From Demequina sp. (GTDB lineage: Bacteria > Actinomycetota > Actinomycetes > Actinomycetales > Demequinaceae): a stretch of 64,000 nucleotides of DNA. The position numbers and the translations under genes were made by a program. Under the pieces are notes generated by a model. It saw only the letters and a list, made by a program, of their open reading frames with translations. It did no database searches and was not told the DNA's origin. Location: positions 2,321,979 to 2,385,978 of the forward strand of contig JANQAD010000001.1 in the NCBI GenBank assembly GCA_024707205.1. Direction: 5' to 3'. Shown here piece after piece: positions 52,692 to 62,835 of this stretch. How positions within the stretch are numbered: the stretch's first letter is position 1; each line of letters begins with the position of its first letter.

Positions 52692-53780
52692 GTGTGGGTG
52701 CTGATCCCCTCCTATGAGCCCGACGCTCGCTTGCCAGAGCTCGTCTCTCGCCTCGCCCCGTGGTCCCGCGTGGTCGTGGTAGACGACGGATCAGGGGAGG
52801 CGTACGCGGAACTGTTCGCAGCGTCGGGCCGGCTTGGCGCGGTGGTCCTGACCCATCTCGAGAACGAGGGCAAGGCGGCGGCCCTGCGGACGGGGTTTCG
52901 CTGGCTGCTCGAGAATGCGCCGGGCGAGACGGTGGTGTGCGCGGACAGCGATGGCCAGCACCTTCCCGAGGACGTGCGCGCTGTCGGTGCATTGGCGTCG
53001 GAACGCCGGGCCGCGGGTGAGGCGGACGGCATCGTGCTGGGCGCACGAAGGTTCGATGTGCCGGTGCCGTTGCGGTCGCGATTCGGCAACTCGGTGACCT
53101 CGTGGCTCGTGGCATCGGTCACGGGCAGGCGCCTCACGGATACGCAGACGGGGCTCAGGGCGTACCCGCCGGGGCTCCTTCCGTGGCTTCTGACCGTCCG
53201 CGGCGAGAGGTTCGCCTATGAGCTGCGGATGCTGCTGGACGCGGCTCGGCAGGGCGTGCCCGTGGTCGAGGTACCCATCGAGACCGTCTACCTCGACCAC
53301 AACGCGTCCTCGCACTTCCGGCCCATTGCGGACTCGTGGCGAGTGCTCCTGCCGATCCTGCTGTTCGCCGGATCGTCGCTCATCGCCTTCGGGCTCGACA
53401 CCCTGCTGTTGCTGGCGCTCTCGGCCCTGACCGGTAGCCTCGCGGTCTCCATCGTCGGCGCCCGGCTCGTCTCCGGAACGGTCAACTTCACGCTGAACCG
53501 CCGCACCGTCTTCCGCTCCACAGGGCGCCTTGGGCCGCAGATCGCGCGCTACGCGGCGCTCGCCGCGGCACTGCTGGTCGCTTCGTACCTCGGACTCTGG
53601 GCGCTCACCTCCGTTGGGCTCCCGCTGCTGGCGGCCAAGGTCGCTACGGACCTGACGCTGTTCGCCGCCTCCTACGCCGTGCAGCGCACGCACGTGTTCG
53701 GCCGCGTGGGGGCGCACCGCCAGGCTTCCGTAGAATTGCCCGAATGCGCGAAGGAATCGACCCCGACGACCTCGAGGTGA
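52692..53780 (+). CDS. Bifunctional GT2 glycosyltransferase / GtrA-family membrane protein
   Basis: A 362-residue fusion. The N-terminal GT2 domain (residues 1-220) begins VWVLIPSYEPDARLPELVSRL, with VVVVDDGSGEAYAELF, the metal motif ETVVCADSDGQHLPED and ITDTQTGLRAYP-like RRLTDTQTGLRAYPPG. The C-terminal GtrA domain has four membrane helices (LLPILLFAGSSLIAFGLDTLLLLAL...) and the NFTLNRRTVFRS motif. Such fusions are thought to make polyprenyl-phosphate sugars and move them across the membrane. It starts at GTG 52692 and runs 37 nt into the next gene. Confidence 0.9.
   Translation: MWVLIPSYEPDARLPELVSRLAPWSRVVVVDDGSGEAYAELFAASGRLGAVVLTHLENEGKAAALRTGFRWLLENAPGETVVCADSDGQHLPEDVRAVGALASERRAAGEADGIVLGARRFDVPVPLRSRFGNSVTSWLVASVTGRRLTDTQTGLRAYPPGLLPWLLTVRGERFAYELRMLLDAARQGVPVVEVPIETVYLDHNASSHFRPIADSWRVLLPILLFAGSSLIAFGLDTLLLLALSALTGSLAVSIVGARLVSGTVNFTLNRRTVFRSTGRLGPQIARYAALAAALLVASYLGLWALTSVGLPLLAAKVATDLTLFAASYAVQRTHVFGRVGAHRQASVELPECAKESTPTTSR
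53731..53736 (+). promoter_or_regulatory. Probable leaderless -10 element of the zinc-ribbon SDR gene
   Basis: TAGAAT is followed by 7 nt and ATG at 53744; it lies inside the end of the preceding glycosyltransferase gene. Confidence 0.45.
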
Positions 53781-55213
53781 CCCTGCGCGTGCTCGCGTCG
53801 CTCAAGGAGGTCGGCGAGGACCACCCGGACTTCGTCACCGTGCGCAACGCCACGGCCCACATGATCAAGGCCGTCAAGCAGCAGCGCCGCAGCGACCGCA
53901 GGGCGGCGATCTATGAGGCAGACAAGGCGGTCGTGGAGGCCACGGCCACCGGCGCGCCAGACCGCATCGACGATGAGACGCGGGGCATCACGCTCACGGC
54001 GCAGGCGGCCGTGCCCACCGTCGGCACCTTCGCCAAGGCGCGCCCGTGCTACATCTGCAAGCGCAAGTACACGGTGGTCGACGCGTTCTACCACCAGTTG
54101 TGCCCCGATTGCGCTGCCCTCAGCCACGCCAAGCGCGAAGCCCGAGCGGACCTCAGTGGGAAGCGCGCGCTGCTCACGGGCGGCAGGGCGAAGATCGGCA
54201 TGCACATCGCGCTGCGGCTGCTGCGCGACGGCGCGTACACGACCATCACCACGCGCTTCCCTCGCGATGCCGTGCGCCGGTTCTCCGCCATGCCCGACGC
54301 CGCCGAGTGGCTACACCGCCTGCGGGTGGTGGGCATCGACCTGCGCGACCCCTCTCAAGTGGTCGCGCTCGCGGAATCTGTGGCCGCGGACGGCCCACTC
54401 GACATCCTCATCAACAACGCGGCGCAGACGGTCCGACGCTCCCCCGGCGCCTACTCTCCGCTCGCCGATGCGGAACTGGCTCCCCTCGAGGCGGGCCTGT
54501 GGCCGGAGGGCCGGGGTCCGGAACTGCTCACGCTCGGACGCACCAGCGACGTGCACCCGCACTCGATCGAGGACGCCGTCGCCACGCACCCTTTGCTCGC
54601 GTCCGCGAACGCCCAGCGTCTCACCGCGCTCGCCTTGGCCCCCGGATCCTCTTCGCTCGCGAAGCTCGCGGACGGCACCGCGATCGACGCCGGAGGCCTC
54701 ATTCCCGACCTGCACCACACCAACTCTTGGGTGCACGCGCTCGGCGATGTGGACGCGCTGGAGCTGCTCGAGGTCCAGCTGTGCAACAGCACGGCGCCCT
54801 TCATCCTCATCAACGCGCTGAGGCCGCAGCTGGCCACCGCGGCCCGCGGGGCCCGCAGCGGCCGCAGCTACGTGGTCAACGTGTCCGCGATGGAGGGGGT
54901 CTTCAACCGGGGATACAAGGGTCCTGGTCACCCGCACACGAACATGGCGAAGGCGGCCGTGAACATGCTCACCAGAACCAGCGCGCGCGAGCTGTTCGAG
55001 GCCGATCGCATCCTCATGACGAGCGTGGACACCGGCTGGATCACCGACGAGCGCCCCCACCCCACCAAAGTGCGGCTCGCCGAGGAGGGCTTTCACGCTC
55101 CCCTCGACCTCGTGGACGGCGCCGCGCGCGTCTACGACCCCATCGTCAGAGGCGAGCTCGGCGAGGACCTCTTCGGCGTCTTCCTGAAGGACTACAAGCC
55201 TTCGGCTTGGTAG
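53744..55213 (+). CDS. Zinc-ribbon SDR-type oxidoreductase with altered active site
   Basis: A 489-residue protein that joins a 135-residue N-terminal domain to a Rossmann-fold SDR. The N-terminal part has four cysteines, C102 and C105 in CYIC and C120 and C123 in CPDC, a probable zinc site. The SDR has the nucleotide motif LLTGGRAKIGMHIALRLLRDG at about 143-163 and LDILINNAAQTVRRSPG. The usual catalytic Tyr-x3-Lys is replaced: in HPHTNMAKAAVNML the position four before Lys is Thr. A long insert separates NNAAQ from the active-site region NVSAMEG. A true dehydrogenase role is therefore uncertain. Confidence 0.85.
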   Translation: MREGIDPDDLEVTLRVLASLKEVGEDHPDFVTVRNATAHMIKAVKQQRRSDRRAAIYEADKAVVEATATGAPDRIDDETRGITLTAQAAVPTVGTFAKARPCYICKRKYTVVDAFYHQLCPDCAALSHAKREARADLSGKRALLTGGRAKIGMHIALRLLRDGAYTTITTRFPRDAVRRFSAMPDAAEWLHRLRVVGIDLRDPSQVVALAESVAADGPLDILINNAAQTVRRSPGAYSPLADAELAPLEAGLWPEGRGPELLTLGRTSDVHPHSIEDAVATHPLLASANAQRLTALALAPGSSSLAKLADGTAIDAGGLIPDLHHTNSWVHALGDVDALELLEVQLCNSTAPFILINALRPQLATAARGARSGRSYVVNVSAMEGVFNRGYKGPGHPHTNMAKAAVNMLTRTSARELFEADRILMTSVDTGWITDERPHPTKVRLAEEGFHAPLDLVDGAARVYDPIVRGELGEDLFGVFLKDYKPSAW

Positions 55214-55297
55214 TGCGCCACGACGCGCTGTCGAATCCATCACAGCGGGCGTGCCTGGGTGAGGACTTCCCCCGGCCGGTAGGTAGAGTCCCGGAGT

Positions 55298-55918
55298 GTG
55301 AGCAAGGGTGCCACGATCGCCGGGCTGAGACTCGGCGCCGCCGCCGCCATCGCCACCAGTCTGTGCTTCCAGGCCTGGGCAGACCTCACATATGGGACAT
55401 TCACGTGGGCGGAACTACCCGTCTACTTCACCCCACTCGCAGCCCTCGCTGCCATCGCCGCGCTCGTCTGCGCCGCACTCAACGGTCCGCACGAGCCGCG
55501 CTGGGTGGCCCTGCTTCGCGTCAACGCCGCCACCTACGCCGTCATCACCGGCGTCGTCTACTGGGCGATGCTCGCCCACTTCGGCCACCCGACGTTCCCG
55601 TGGGCGAACGCCATGATCCACGGCGGCACCGGCGTGATCCTCGTGGCCGACTGGGTGCTCGTGGGCCAACGGGAGCGGCTCCCGTGGCACACCCTGTGGA
55701 CCGTCTTCGCGGTTCCCGCGCTGTGGCTCGGTTACATCGCCGCCAACGAGGCGCTCGGCGGCCGCATCCCGTACCCGTTCCTCGACCCCGCCAACGGGTT
55801 CGGCAGGCTCGCGCTCACGGTTGCACTGCTGGTTACCGCGGGCCTTGGCGTGGTGAGCGCGCTGAGGCTGTGCACGGGGGCGCGCCTCTTCGCGCGGCAC
55901 TCAGCGCCCGCACAATAG
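55298..55918 (+). CDS. Pr6Pr-family membrane protein
   Basis: A 206-residue protein with six hydrophobic segments, beginning GATIAGLRLGAAAAIATSLCFQAW. The core TYAVITGVVYWAMLAHFGHPTFPWANAMIHGGTGVILVADWVL, with MIHGGTGVILVADW, is typical of the Pr6Pr (FAR-17a/AIG1-related) family of actinobacterial membrane proteins. Function unknown. GTG at 55298 is used because the GTG at 55296 is followed by a stop; TAGAGT at 55284-55289 may be its -10 element. Confidence 0.85.
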   Translation: MSKGATIAGLRLGAAAAIATSLCFQAWADLTYGTFTWAELPVYFTPLAALAAIAALVCAALNGPHEPRWVALLRVNAATYAVITGVVYWAMLAHFGHPTFPWANAMIHGGTGVILVADWVLVGQRERLPWHTLWTVFAVPALWLGYIAANEALGGRIPYPFLDPANGFGRLALTVALLVTAGLGVVSALRLCTGARLFARHSAPAQ

Positions 55919-55922
55919 TCGG

Positions 55923-56351
55923 GTGCGCCTCTGGTCCCTCCATCCGAGCCAACTCGACCGAGCTGCGCTCGTCGCATGCTGGCGAGAGGCGCTCTTGGCG
56001 CAGGCCGTGCTCGCCGGCCGCACCCGCGGCTATACGCGCCACCCGCAGCTCGATCGATTTCGCGCGACCGAGACTCCCCTTGAGACGATCGGCCGCTACC
56101 TGTCCGCCCTCGCGGATGAGGCCGATGCCAGGGGTTACCGCTTTGACCGAAGCCGAATCGACGCACCAGGTGAGGCGAACGCCCAGCTGACCGTAGCGTC
56201 GGGCCAACTGGAATTTGAATGGGCGCACCTTGGCGCAAAGCTCGCGGCCCGCTCTCCCGCGGATGCCCGACGCTGGGCGGGCTCAGCGCCGAGGCCTCAC
56301 CCCCTCTTCACGGTGGTTGTAGGACCAACGGAAGCGTGGGAGCGTCCCTGA
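55923..56351 (+). CDS. Pyrimidine-dimer DNA glycosylase-like protein
   Basis: A 142-residue protein of the T4 endonuclease V-like family. It begins MRLWSLHPSQLDRAALVACWREALLAQAVLAGRTRGYTRHPQLDRFRATETPLETIGRYLSALADEADARGYRFDRSRI, the standard pattern of the bacterial group: the N-terminal residue region, Glu/Trp in CWREALLAQ and the H-P-Q-L/R-F clamp. It would cleave the glycosyl bond at pyrimidine dimers or act on related damage. It starts 4 bp after the membrane protein gene. Confidence 0.83.
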   Translation: MRLWSLHPSQLDRAALVACWREALLAQAVLAGRTRGYTRHPQLDRFRATETPLETIGRYLSALADEADARGYRFDRSRIDAPGEANAQLTVASGQLEFEWAHLGAKLAARSPADARRWAGSAPRPHPLFTVVVGPTEAWERP

Positions 56352-56408
56352 CGGCGGGATACTGGTCTCACGGGCCGACGCTGGGTTGGCTGGAACGAAA
56401 GGGTCACC

Positions 56409-57458
56409 GTGCGCGCGCTCCTCAAATCGGCGGCTGGGCCGGGTCTGCAGCTCACCGAGGTGCCAGATCCCACGGCCGGCGATGCGGACGTGACGATCCG
56501 CGTGCTACGCACGGGCATCTGCGGCACGGACCTGCACATCGAATCTTGGGACAACTGGGCCGCGTCGACGCTGGTGCCGCCCATCATCCCCGGGCACGAG
56601 TTCTCCGGCGAGGTCGTGGCGGTGGGGCGTTCGGTGCGGGACGTCCACGTTGGCGAGATCGTCTCCGGCGAGGGCCACATCGTGTGCGGCACGTGCCGCA
56701 ATTGCCGCGCGGGGCGCCGGCAGATGTGCAACCGCACATCCGGTTTGGGGGTCAACCGCAACGGCGCCTTCGCCGAGTACGTGGTGCTTCCGGAGTCCAA
56801 TGTGTGGGTCCACCACGACGAGATCGACCTGGATCTCGCGGCGATCTTCGACCCCCTCGGCAACGCGGTCCACACCGCGCTCAAGTTCCCCCTCGTGGGC
56901 GAGGACGTGCTCATTACCGGGGCCGGGCCCATCGGCCTCATGGCCGCCGCCGTCGCGCGGCACGTTGGTGCGCGGTTCATCGTGGTCACGGATATCTCGG
57001 AGCCGCGCCTCGAGCTCGCGCGGCAGGTGGGCGCCGACCTCGTCATCGATGTCTCGAGCGAGCGCGTGGCTGATGCGCAGCGGCGCCTCGGCATGCGTGA
57101 GGGCTTCGACGTCGGCCTCGAGATGAGCGGGCAGCCGACCGCGCTGCCCGAAATGATCGACAACCTCACCCACGGCGGCCGCGTGGCGATGCTGGGCCTG
57201 CCAACGGGCCCCATCGACGTGGACTGGGCCAAGGTGGTCACGCACATGCTGACCATCACGGGGATCTACGGTCGGGAGATGTTCGAGACCTGGTACGCGA
57301 TGAGCGCCATGTTGCAGACCAGCGCCGAACTGCGCGCCGCGCTCGACACCGTCATCACCCACCGCATGCCCGCCCGGGACTGGGAGCAGGGCTTCGCGAC
57401 GGCCCGCACCGCGCATGCGGGCAAGGTGGTGCTCGACTGGACCCAGGCTTTCGACTGA
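56409..57458 (+). CDS. tdh: L-threonine 3-dehydrogenase
   Basis: Zinc MDR enzyme that oxidises threonine to 2-amino-3-ketobutyrate with NAD. The 349-residue protein has the catalytic zinc ligands in [11 protein letters not shown] (Cys about residue 38) and [10 protein letters not shown] (His), the structural zinc cysteines in [16 protein letters not shown] at about 91-106, and the Rossmann motif [20 protein letters not shown]. The partner gene kbl follows after 39 bp, which fixes the substrate. It starts at GTG 56409 after GAAAGGG. Confidence 0.94.
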   Translation: MRALLKSAAGPGLQLTEVPDPTAGDADVTIRVLRTGICGTDLHIESWDNWAASTLVPPIIPGHEFSGEVVAVGRSVRDVHVGEIVSGEGHIVCGTCRNCRAGRRQMCNRTSGLGVNRNGAFAEYVVLPESNVWVHHDEIDLDLAAIFDPLGNAVHTALKFPLVGEDVLITGAGPIGLMAAAVARHVGARFIVVTDISEPRLELARQVGADLVIDVSSERVADAQRRLGMREGFDVGLEMSGQPTALPEMIDNLTHGGRVAMLGLPTGPIDVDWAKVVTHMLTITGIYGREMFETWYAMSAMLQTSAELRAALDTVITHRMPARDWEQGFATARTAHAGKVVLDWTQAFD

Positions 57459-57497
57459 CCGCCGGTTTTCGACTGACCATCTGAAGAAGGGATCGCC

Positions 57498-58675
<1,178 letters not shown>

Positions 58676-58679
<4 letters not shown>

Positions 58680-60343
58680 CGGCGCGCTCCGAACACCGCG
58701 TACGCGAGCGGGAGCACAGACGCCGCCATCATCCAGGTGCCGAGCGCGGGCTCGTGCGCGTGCAGCACCGCGCCGCCAACGAGCAGCCCAACGAAGATGA
58801 CGGAGCCGACGGCGCGCTTCACGAGCCTCTCGACCCGCTCCACGGCCGCCTCCACCTTGGGCACCGAGATGGGCAGGGTGCCGTCCTCGAGCCGCGTGAC
58901 CACCTCGTCGAGCCGTGCGGGCAGCTTCCACGCCACCTGCACGTTGCCCACCGCCTGCTTGGCGAAGTCGTTGAGGAGATTGCCGCTCTCCTCGCGCAGG
59001 AGCTGCTGCGCGTAGGGCTCCACGGAGTCCCACAGGTTGTAGTCGGGCTCGAGCGAGCTGCACAGCCCGGACGTCAGCGAACCCGCGCGGCCGATCAGCA
59101 GGAAGTTCTCCGGGAGCTGGAAGGGCTGGGCGAGCAGCACGTCGCCGAACTCCTCCGCGAACTCGCGAAACTCTCGCGGGTCCACCTCCTTGAGGTCGGC
59201 GAAGCCCATCCCGCCAAACCGCGCGAAGAGCTTGGTGAGCACGCGCTCCAGCTCGTGCGTGTCCGCGCCGGGCAGCAGCACGCCTGCTCCCTGAACCGCA
59301 TCCACGATGCCCTTGCCGTCGCGGGCTGCGGCGGCGATGAGCAGTTTGCGCAGGTTGGAGCGGAGCGTGGGCGGGATTTCGCCCATCATGCCGAAATCGA
59401 CAAATACCAGGGACCACGCCGGCCCAACGCTTGGTTCGGGTGAGGGCGCGACGAACAGATTTCCCGGGTGTGGGTCCGCGTGGAAGAACCCGTGGGTGAA
59501 GAACTGGTCGAACATCACCTCGGCGAAGCGGTTGGCGACGTCCTTGGGCTCGATGCCGGCCGCGATGAGCGCGTCCTTGTCGATGATCTTGATGGCGGTG
59601 ACGTCCTCGAGCGTCAGCACCCTGCGAGTTGTGCGCTCCCACGCCACCGCCGGCACCTTGACGTCCGGCGCGTTGGCGAAGTCCGCGGCGAAGCGCTCGG
59701 CGTTCGCCGCCTCATGCAGGTAGTCGATCTCCTCGCGGCTCGTGGCCGCGAATTCCTCGATGAGGGCGGGTGCGTCGGCGCGCTTGGAGACCGCCTTCAG
59801 GCGCTGCAGCCAGCGCGCGATGCGGCGCAGGGCCGCGAGGTCCACGTCCACCACGGCGTCGATTCCCGGCCTCTGCACCTTGAGCACGGCCTGCGTGAAC
59901 CCGGCGTCCGCAGCGTCGGCCGGGCTGAGGGTGACCCGGTAGACCTGGCCGAGCGAGGCCGCGGCAACGGGAGTGGTGTCGATCTGCGCGAAGACGCGCT
60001 CAAACGAGACGCCGAGCTCCTGCTCCGCGAGTTCCTTGATGTCGGGGAACGGGACTGCCGGCACCTCGTCCTGGAGCCCTTCGAGCTCCTTCGTGAGCTC
60101 CGGCGGCAGCACGTCGAGGCGGGAGCTCATGTACTGGCCCACCTTGATCATGAGCCCGCCAAGCTCCACGGCGAGCGCGCGGAACTTCCTCGCGAAGCGA
60201 ATCATCCGCTCCGACCGGTTGCGCTCGGCGACTCGGCGCAGGCCGATGACGGGCAGCACCAACTCGAACCACCAGGTCACCGCGAGATTCCACGCGGCGA
60301 ACCTGATGATGCGGCGGTAGCGCGCGCGACCGCTAAGGCTCAC
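58676..60343 (-). CDS. UbiB/ABC1-family protein kinase-like protein
   Basis: A 555-residue member of the UbiB/ADCK family. It has the invariant KxGQ motif in [22 protein letters not shown] at about residues 63-84, the Ala-rich loop [12 protein letters not shown] in place of the kinase glycine loop, [17 protein letters not shown], the catalytic loop [15 protein letters not shown], and VFVDFGMMG as the DFG equivalent. Two C-terminal membrane helices follow ([17 protein letters not shown] and [17 protein letters not shown]). It probably supports quinone or lipid metabolism. It shares a 4-nt overlap with the PadR gene upstream and with kbl at its end. Confidence 0.92.
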
Positions 60344-60915
60344 TGCGCCAGGATCGCGTAAATCTTGCGGCGCGTCTCGTCGAGCAGGTCCTTAGCCTGT
60401 TCCTTCTGCTCGGACGTACCCGTCCGGGCGACCTGGGAGACGGCCTGTGCGAGGTCCAGGCCCGCCTTAGGTAGCGGGCTGTGGGGTGCGGCGGCCTCGA
60501 AGGCCTCCTCCTTGGCCCATGGGGTGTCGTCGACGACCTCCGCCGCGGCCTCCTTGCCGGTCTCGGTTAGCTCGTAGGTCTTGCGGTCCTGCTCGACCTT
60601 TGCCGTCACGAGTCCCTCGTCGGCCAGCATCTGGAGCGTGGGGTAGACGGAACCGGCGCTCGGCTTCCAGCGGCCGTCCGTGCGCTCCTCGATCTGGCGG
60701 ATGATCTGGTAACCGTGCATGGGCTGCTCGGTCAGGAGCGACAGGATCGCGGCGCGCACGTCTCCCCTGCCCATTCGGGTGCTGACCTTGTTGCCGACGC
60801 TGCCCACCTTGTTCTCGAGCGCCGAGCGCAACTGGCTCATGGCGTCGAGCATGGTCTCGGCTGCAAGCTTGGTGTAGGTGCCGGCGCTCTCGCTCGGCGT
60901 GGACTGCTCGGTCAT
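60340..60915 (-). CDS. PadR-family transcriptional regulator
   Basis: A 191-residue regulator. The PadR winged helix is RGDVRAAILSLLTEQPMHGYQIIRQIEERTDGRWKPSAGSVYPTLQMLADEGLVTAKVEQDRKTYELTETGKE, with the diagnostic MHGYQI and PSAGSVYPTL. It has an unusual N-terminal extension of about 50 residues with helix-forming, amphipathic character, and a C-terminal helical part for dimer contact. It heads the operon with the UbiB-like gene (4-nt overlap). Dyads upstream may be its operator. Confidence 0.9.
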   Translation of the reverse strand: MTEQSTPSESAGTYTKLAAETMLDAMSQLRSALENKVGSVGNKVSTRMGRGDVRAAILSLLTEQPMHGYQIIRQIEERTDGRWKPSAGSVYPTLQMLADEGLVTAKVEQDRKTYELTETGKEAAAEVVDDTPWAKEEAFEAAAPHSPLPKAGLDLAQAVSQVARTGTSEQKEQAKDLLDETRRKIYAILAQ

Positions 60916-60934
60916 GACAAACCTCTTCTCAACG

Positions 60935-60963
60935 ACTGTCGAACGATAGTGACCGACATATCG
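60935..60963. promoter_or_regulatory. Candidate PadR operator
   Basis: ACTGTCGAACGATAGT (60935-60950) is a near-perfect palindrome (one mismatched pair), followed after 3 bp by CGACATATCG (60954-60963), built from the same CGAYA half-site in the opposite order. Both lie 20-48 bp upstream of the padR ATG, so autoregulation is likely. Confidence 0.55.
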
Positions 60964-61010
60964 CTAGGCTCGCACCTTTTGCACGAATTGGCAAGCCGGG
61001 CGCCCGCTGA

Positions 61011-62819
61011 CTAGAAGGGTGCAAGCAGCGGCACAAGGATCACGGCGACCACGAGGACGACGAAGGTGAAAGGTACGCCGATGCGCACGAAGTCTCCGAA
61101 GGTGTACCTGCCAGGGTCGACCACCAAGGTATTCACGGGAGATGACACAGGGGTCATGAAGGCCGACGAGGCTGCGAGAGCGACGGTGATCGCGAACGGA
61201 ATGGGCGAAACCTCGAGCTGCGCCGCCGTGGCGATCGCTATTGGCGCCATGAGGATCGCCGTTGCCGTGTTGGAGACGAAGAGCCCGATGACCGCGGTCG
61301 CCACGAAGAACACGGCGAGCATCACCCTGGGCGCGGCCCCGCCGAACGCTCCGACCAGTCCGTCCACTACGAGGTCAACACCGCCCGTCTTCTCCAGCGC
61401 GATCGCGATCGGAAACATGCCCGCGATGAGAAGCAGCGTCGGCCAGTGAATTGCCCTGTAGGCGCTGCCCATGTCGATCACGCCGAACGCGCCCATGAGC
61501 ACCGCGGCAATGAGCGCCGCGATCACGTTGGGGACGATTCCGCTGACCATGAGCACCACCATCAGCACCACGGCGCCCACCGCATAGGGCGCTCGTGGGG
61601 CGGCGGGCGACATTTCCCGCACCTCCACGGGCAGGTCAAGCGCAACGTAGTCGCTCGCCCGCAACTGGAGCGCCTTGATCGCGTTCCAGCCGCCCGCAAC
61701 CAGGATCGTGTCGCCCATGCGCAGGTCGTAGTCGGAATACGAGCCATGGCGGGCCTCACCGCCGTGCCGCACACCGAGCACCGTGAGGCCGTACCGTTCG
61801 CGGAAGCGCAGGTCCCGCGCCGAGCGGCCGATGGCGCGCGACTCTGGAGTGACGATGAACTCTGCCATTCCCACCTCGCGCGAGAAGCGATCGTAGAAGC
61901 TTTTCAGGCGCGCCCTGTCCCCGAGCCCCAGCACCTGAGCCTGCTCGTCGCTCAGCTCCGCATTGATCACGAGCGCGTCACCCGCACGTATGCGCGTCTC
62001 CGGATCCACGAGAAGGGTGTCGCCGCGGATAGGCCTGGTGCGCACGATCGCAAGCACCGATCCACGGGCAGGCGCCAGATCTACGTCGGCGAGTTTCTCC
62101 TTCACCAACTTCGACGCGCCGGCCACGCGGTATCGATGGGTGCGGGCCTCGATCCCAAAGTCGTCAACAAGGGAAGTGAACGTGCGGCGAGACGTGGCCG
62201 CGGCGTCGGGCGTGCGCGTAGCGAGCCTGCGGTGCGCGAAGAGCATATAGACGATGCCGAGGGCGAGTACCACGAGCCCATATGGCGTGAGCGTGAAGAA
62301 GCCGAGCCCCCACCCCGCGCGCCGCAGTTCCGCATCGATCACCAGATTCGGCGTGGTCGCGATGAGCGTGAGCATGCCGGAGATGAGAGCCGCAAAGCTC
62401 AGCGGCATCATGAGCTGGCGCGCCGACAAGCCGGTTCGTGCCGCTATCGACAGCACAACGGGGATGAAGATCGCGACCACCCCAGTTGAACTCATCACCG
62501 CTCCGAGGCCCGCAACGGACAGCATCAGGAGCACGATGAGGCGGCCCGTAGAAGCGCCGGCGCGCGCTGCCAGCAGGTCCCCTAGCCGATACGTCACGCC
62601 CGTGCGCGCCAGACCTTCGCCCACCACAAACAGTGCCGCGATGAGCAGCACATTGGGATCGGAGAATCCCGAGAGCGTCTCGTCGATATCGAGGATCCCG
62701 AGCACGGGAAGGGCGATGATGACCAGAAGCGCCACGACGTCCATGCGCGGCCGCCCTGCGGCGAACATCGTCACCGTCGCGACCAGCAGCACGCCGACGA
62801 TGATGAGATCGGTGTTCAT
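61011..62819 (-). CDS. SLC13/DASS-family transporter with TrkA-C domains
   Basis: A 602-residue membrane protein of the divalent anion/sodium symporter group. About eleven helices flank a central cytoplasmic part (about residues 200-400) with two RCK_C/TrkA-C modules: VLAIVRTRPIRGDTLLVDPETRIRAGDALVINAE and TVLGVRHGGEARHGSYSDYDLRMGDTILVAG. The SNT-like motifs VMSSTGVVAIFIPV in the first half and LFVSNTATAILMAPIA in the second mark the substrate site. It could carry sulfate, citrate or dicarboxylates; the exact anion is not clear. Confidence 0.9.
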   Translation of the reverse strand: MNTDLIIVGVLLVATVTMFAAGRPRMDVVALLVIIALPVLGILDIDETLSGFSDPNVLLIAALFVVGEGLARTGVTYRLGDLLAARAGASTGRLIVLLMLSVAGLGAVMSSTGVVAIFIPVVLSIAARTGLSARQLMMPLSFAALISGMLTLIATTPNLVIDAELRRAGWGLGFFTLTPYGLVVLALGIVYMLFAHRRLATRTPDAAATSRRTFTSLVDDFGIEARTHRYRVAGASKLVKEKLADVDLAPARGSVLAIVRTRPIRGDTLLVDPETRIRAGDALVINAELSDEQAQVLGLGDRARLKSFYDRFSREVGMAEFIVTPESRAIGRSARDLRFRERYGLTVLGVRHGGEARHGSYSDYDLRMGDTILVAGGWNAIKALQLRASDYVALDLPVEVREMSPAAPRAPYAVGAVVLMVVLMVSGIVPNVIAALIAAVLMGAFGVIDMGSAYRAIHWPTLLLIAGMFPIAIALEKTGGVDLVVDGLVGAFGGAAPRVMLAVFFVATAVIGLFVSNTATAILMAPIAIATAAQLEVSPIPFAITVALAASSAFMTPVSSPVNTLVVDPGRYTFGDFVRIGVPFTFVVLVVAVILVPLLAPF

Positions 62820-62835
62820 CGTGCCGCCCCGCGAG

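Noticed and set aside
54046..56190. 714-codon plus-strand frame across the SDR and Pr6Pr genes
   Set aside because: Arg/His/Pro-rich shadow that crosses a real intergenic gap; the overlapped genes have clear motifs.
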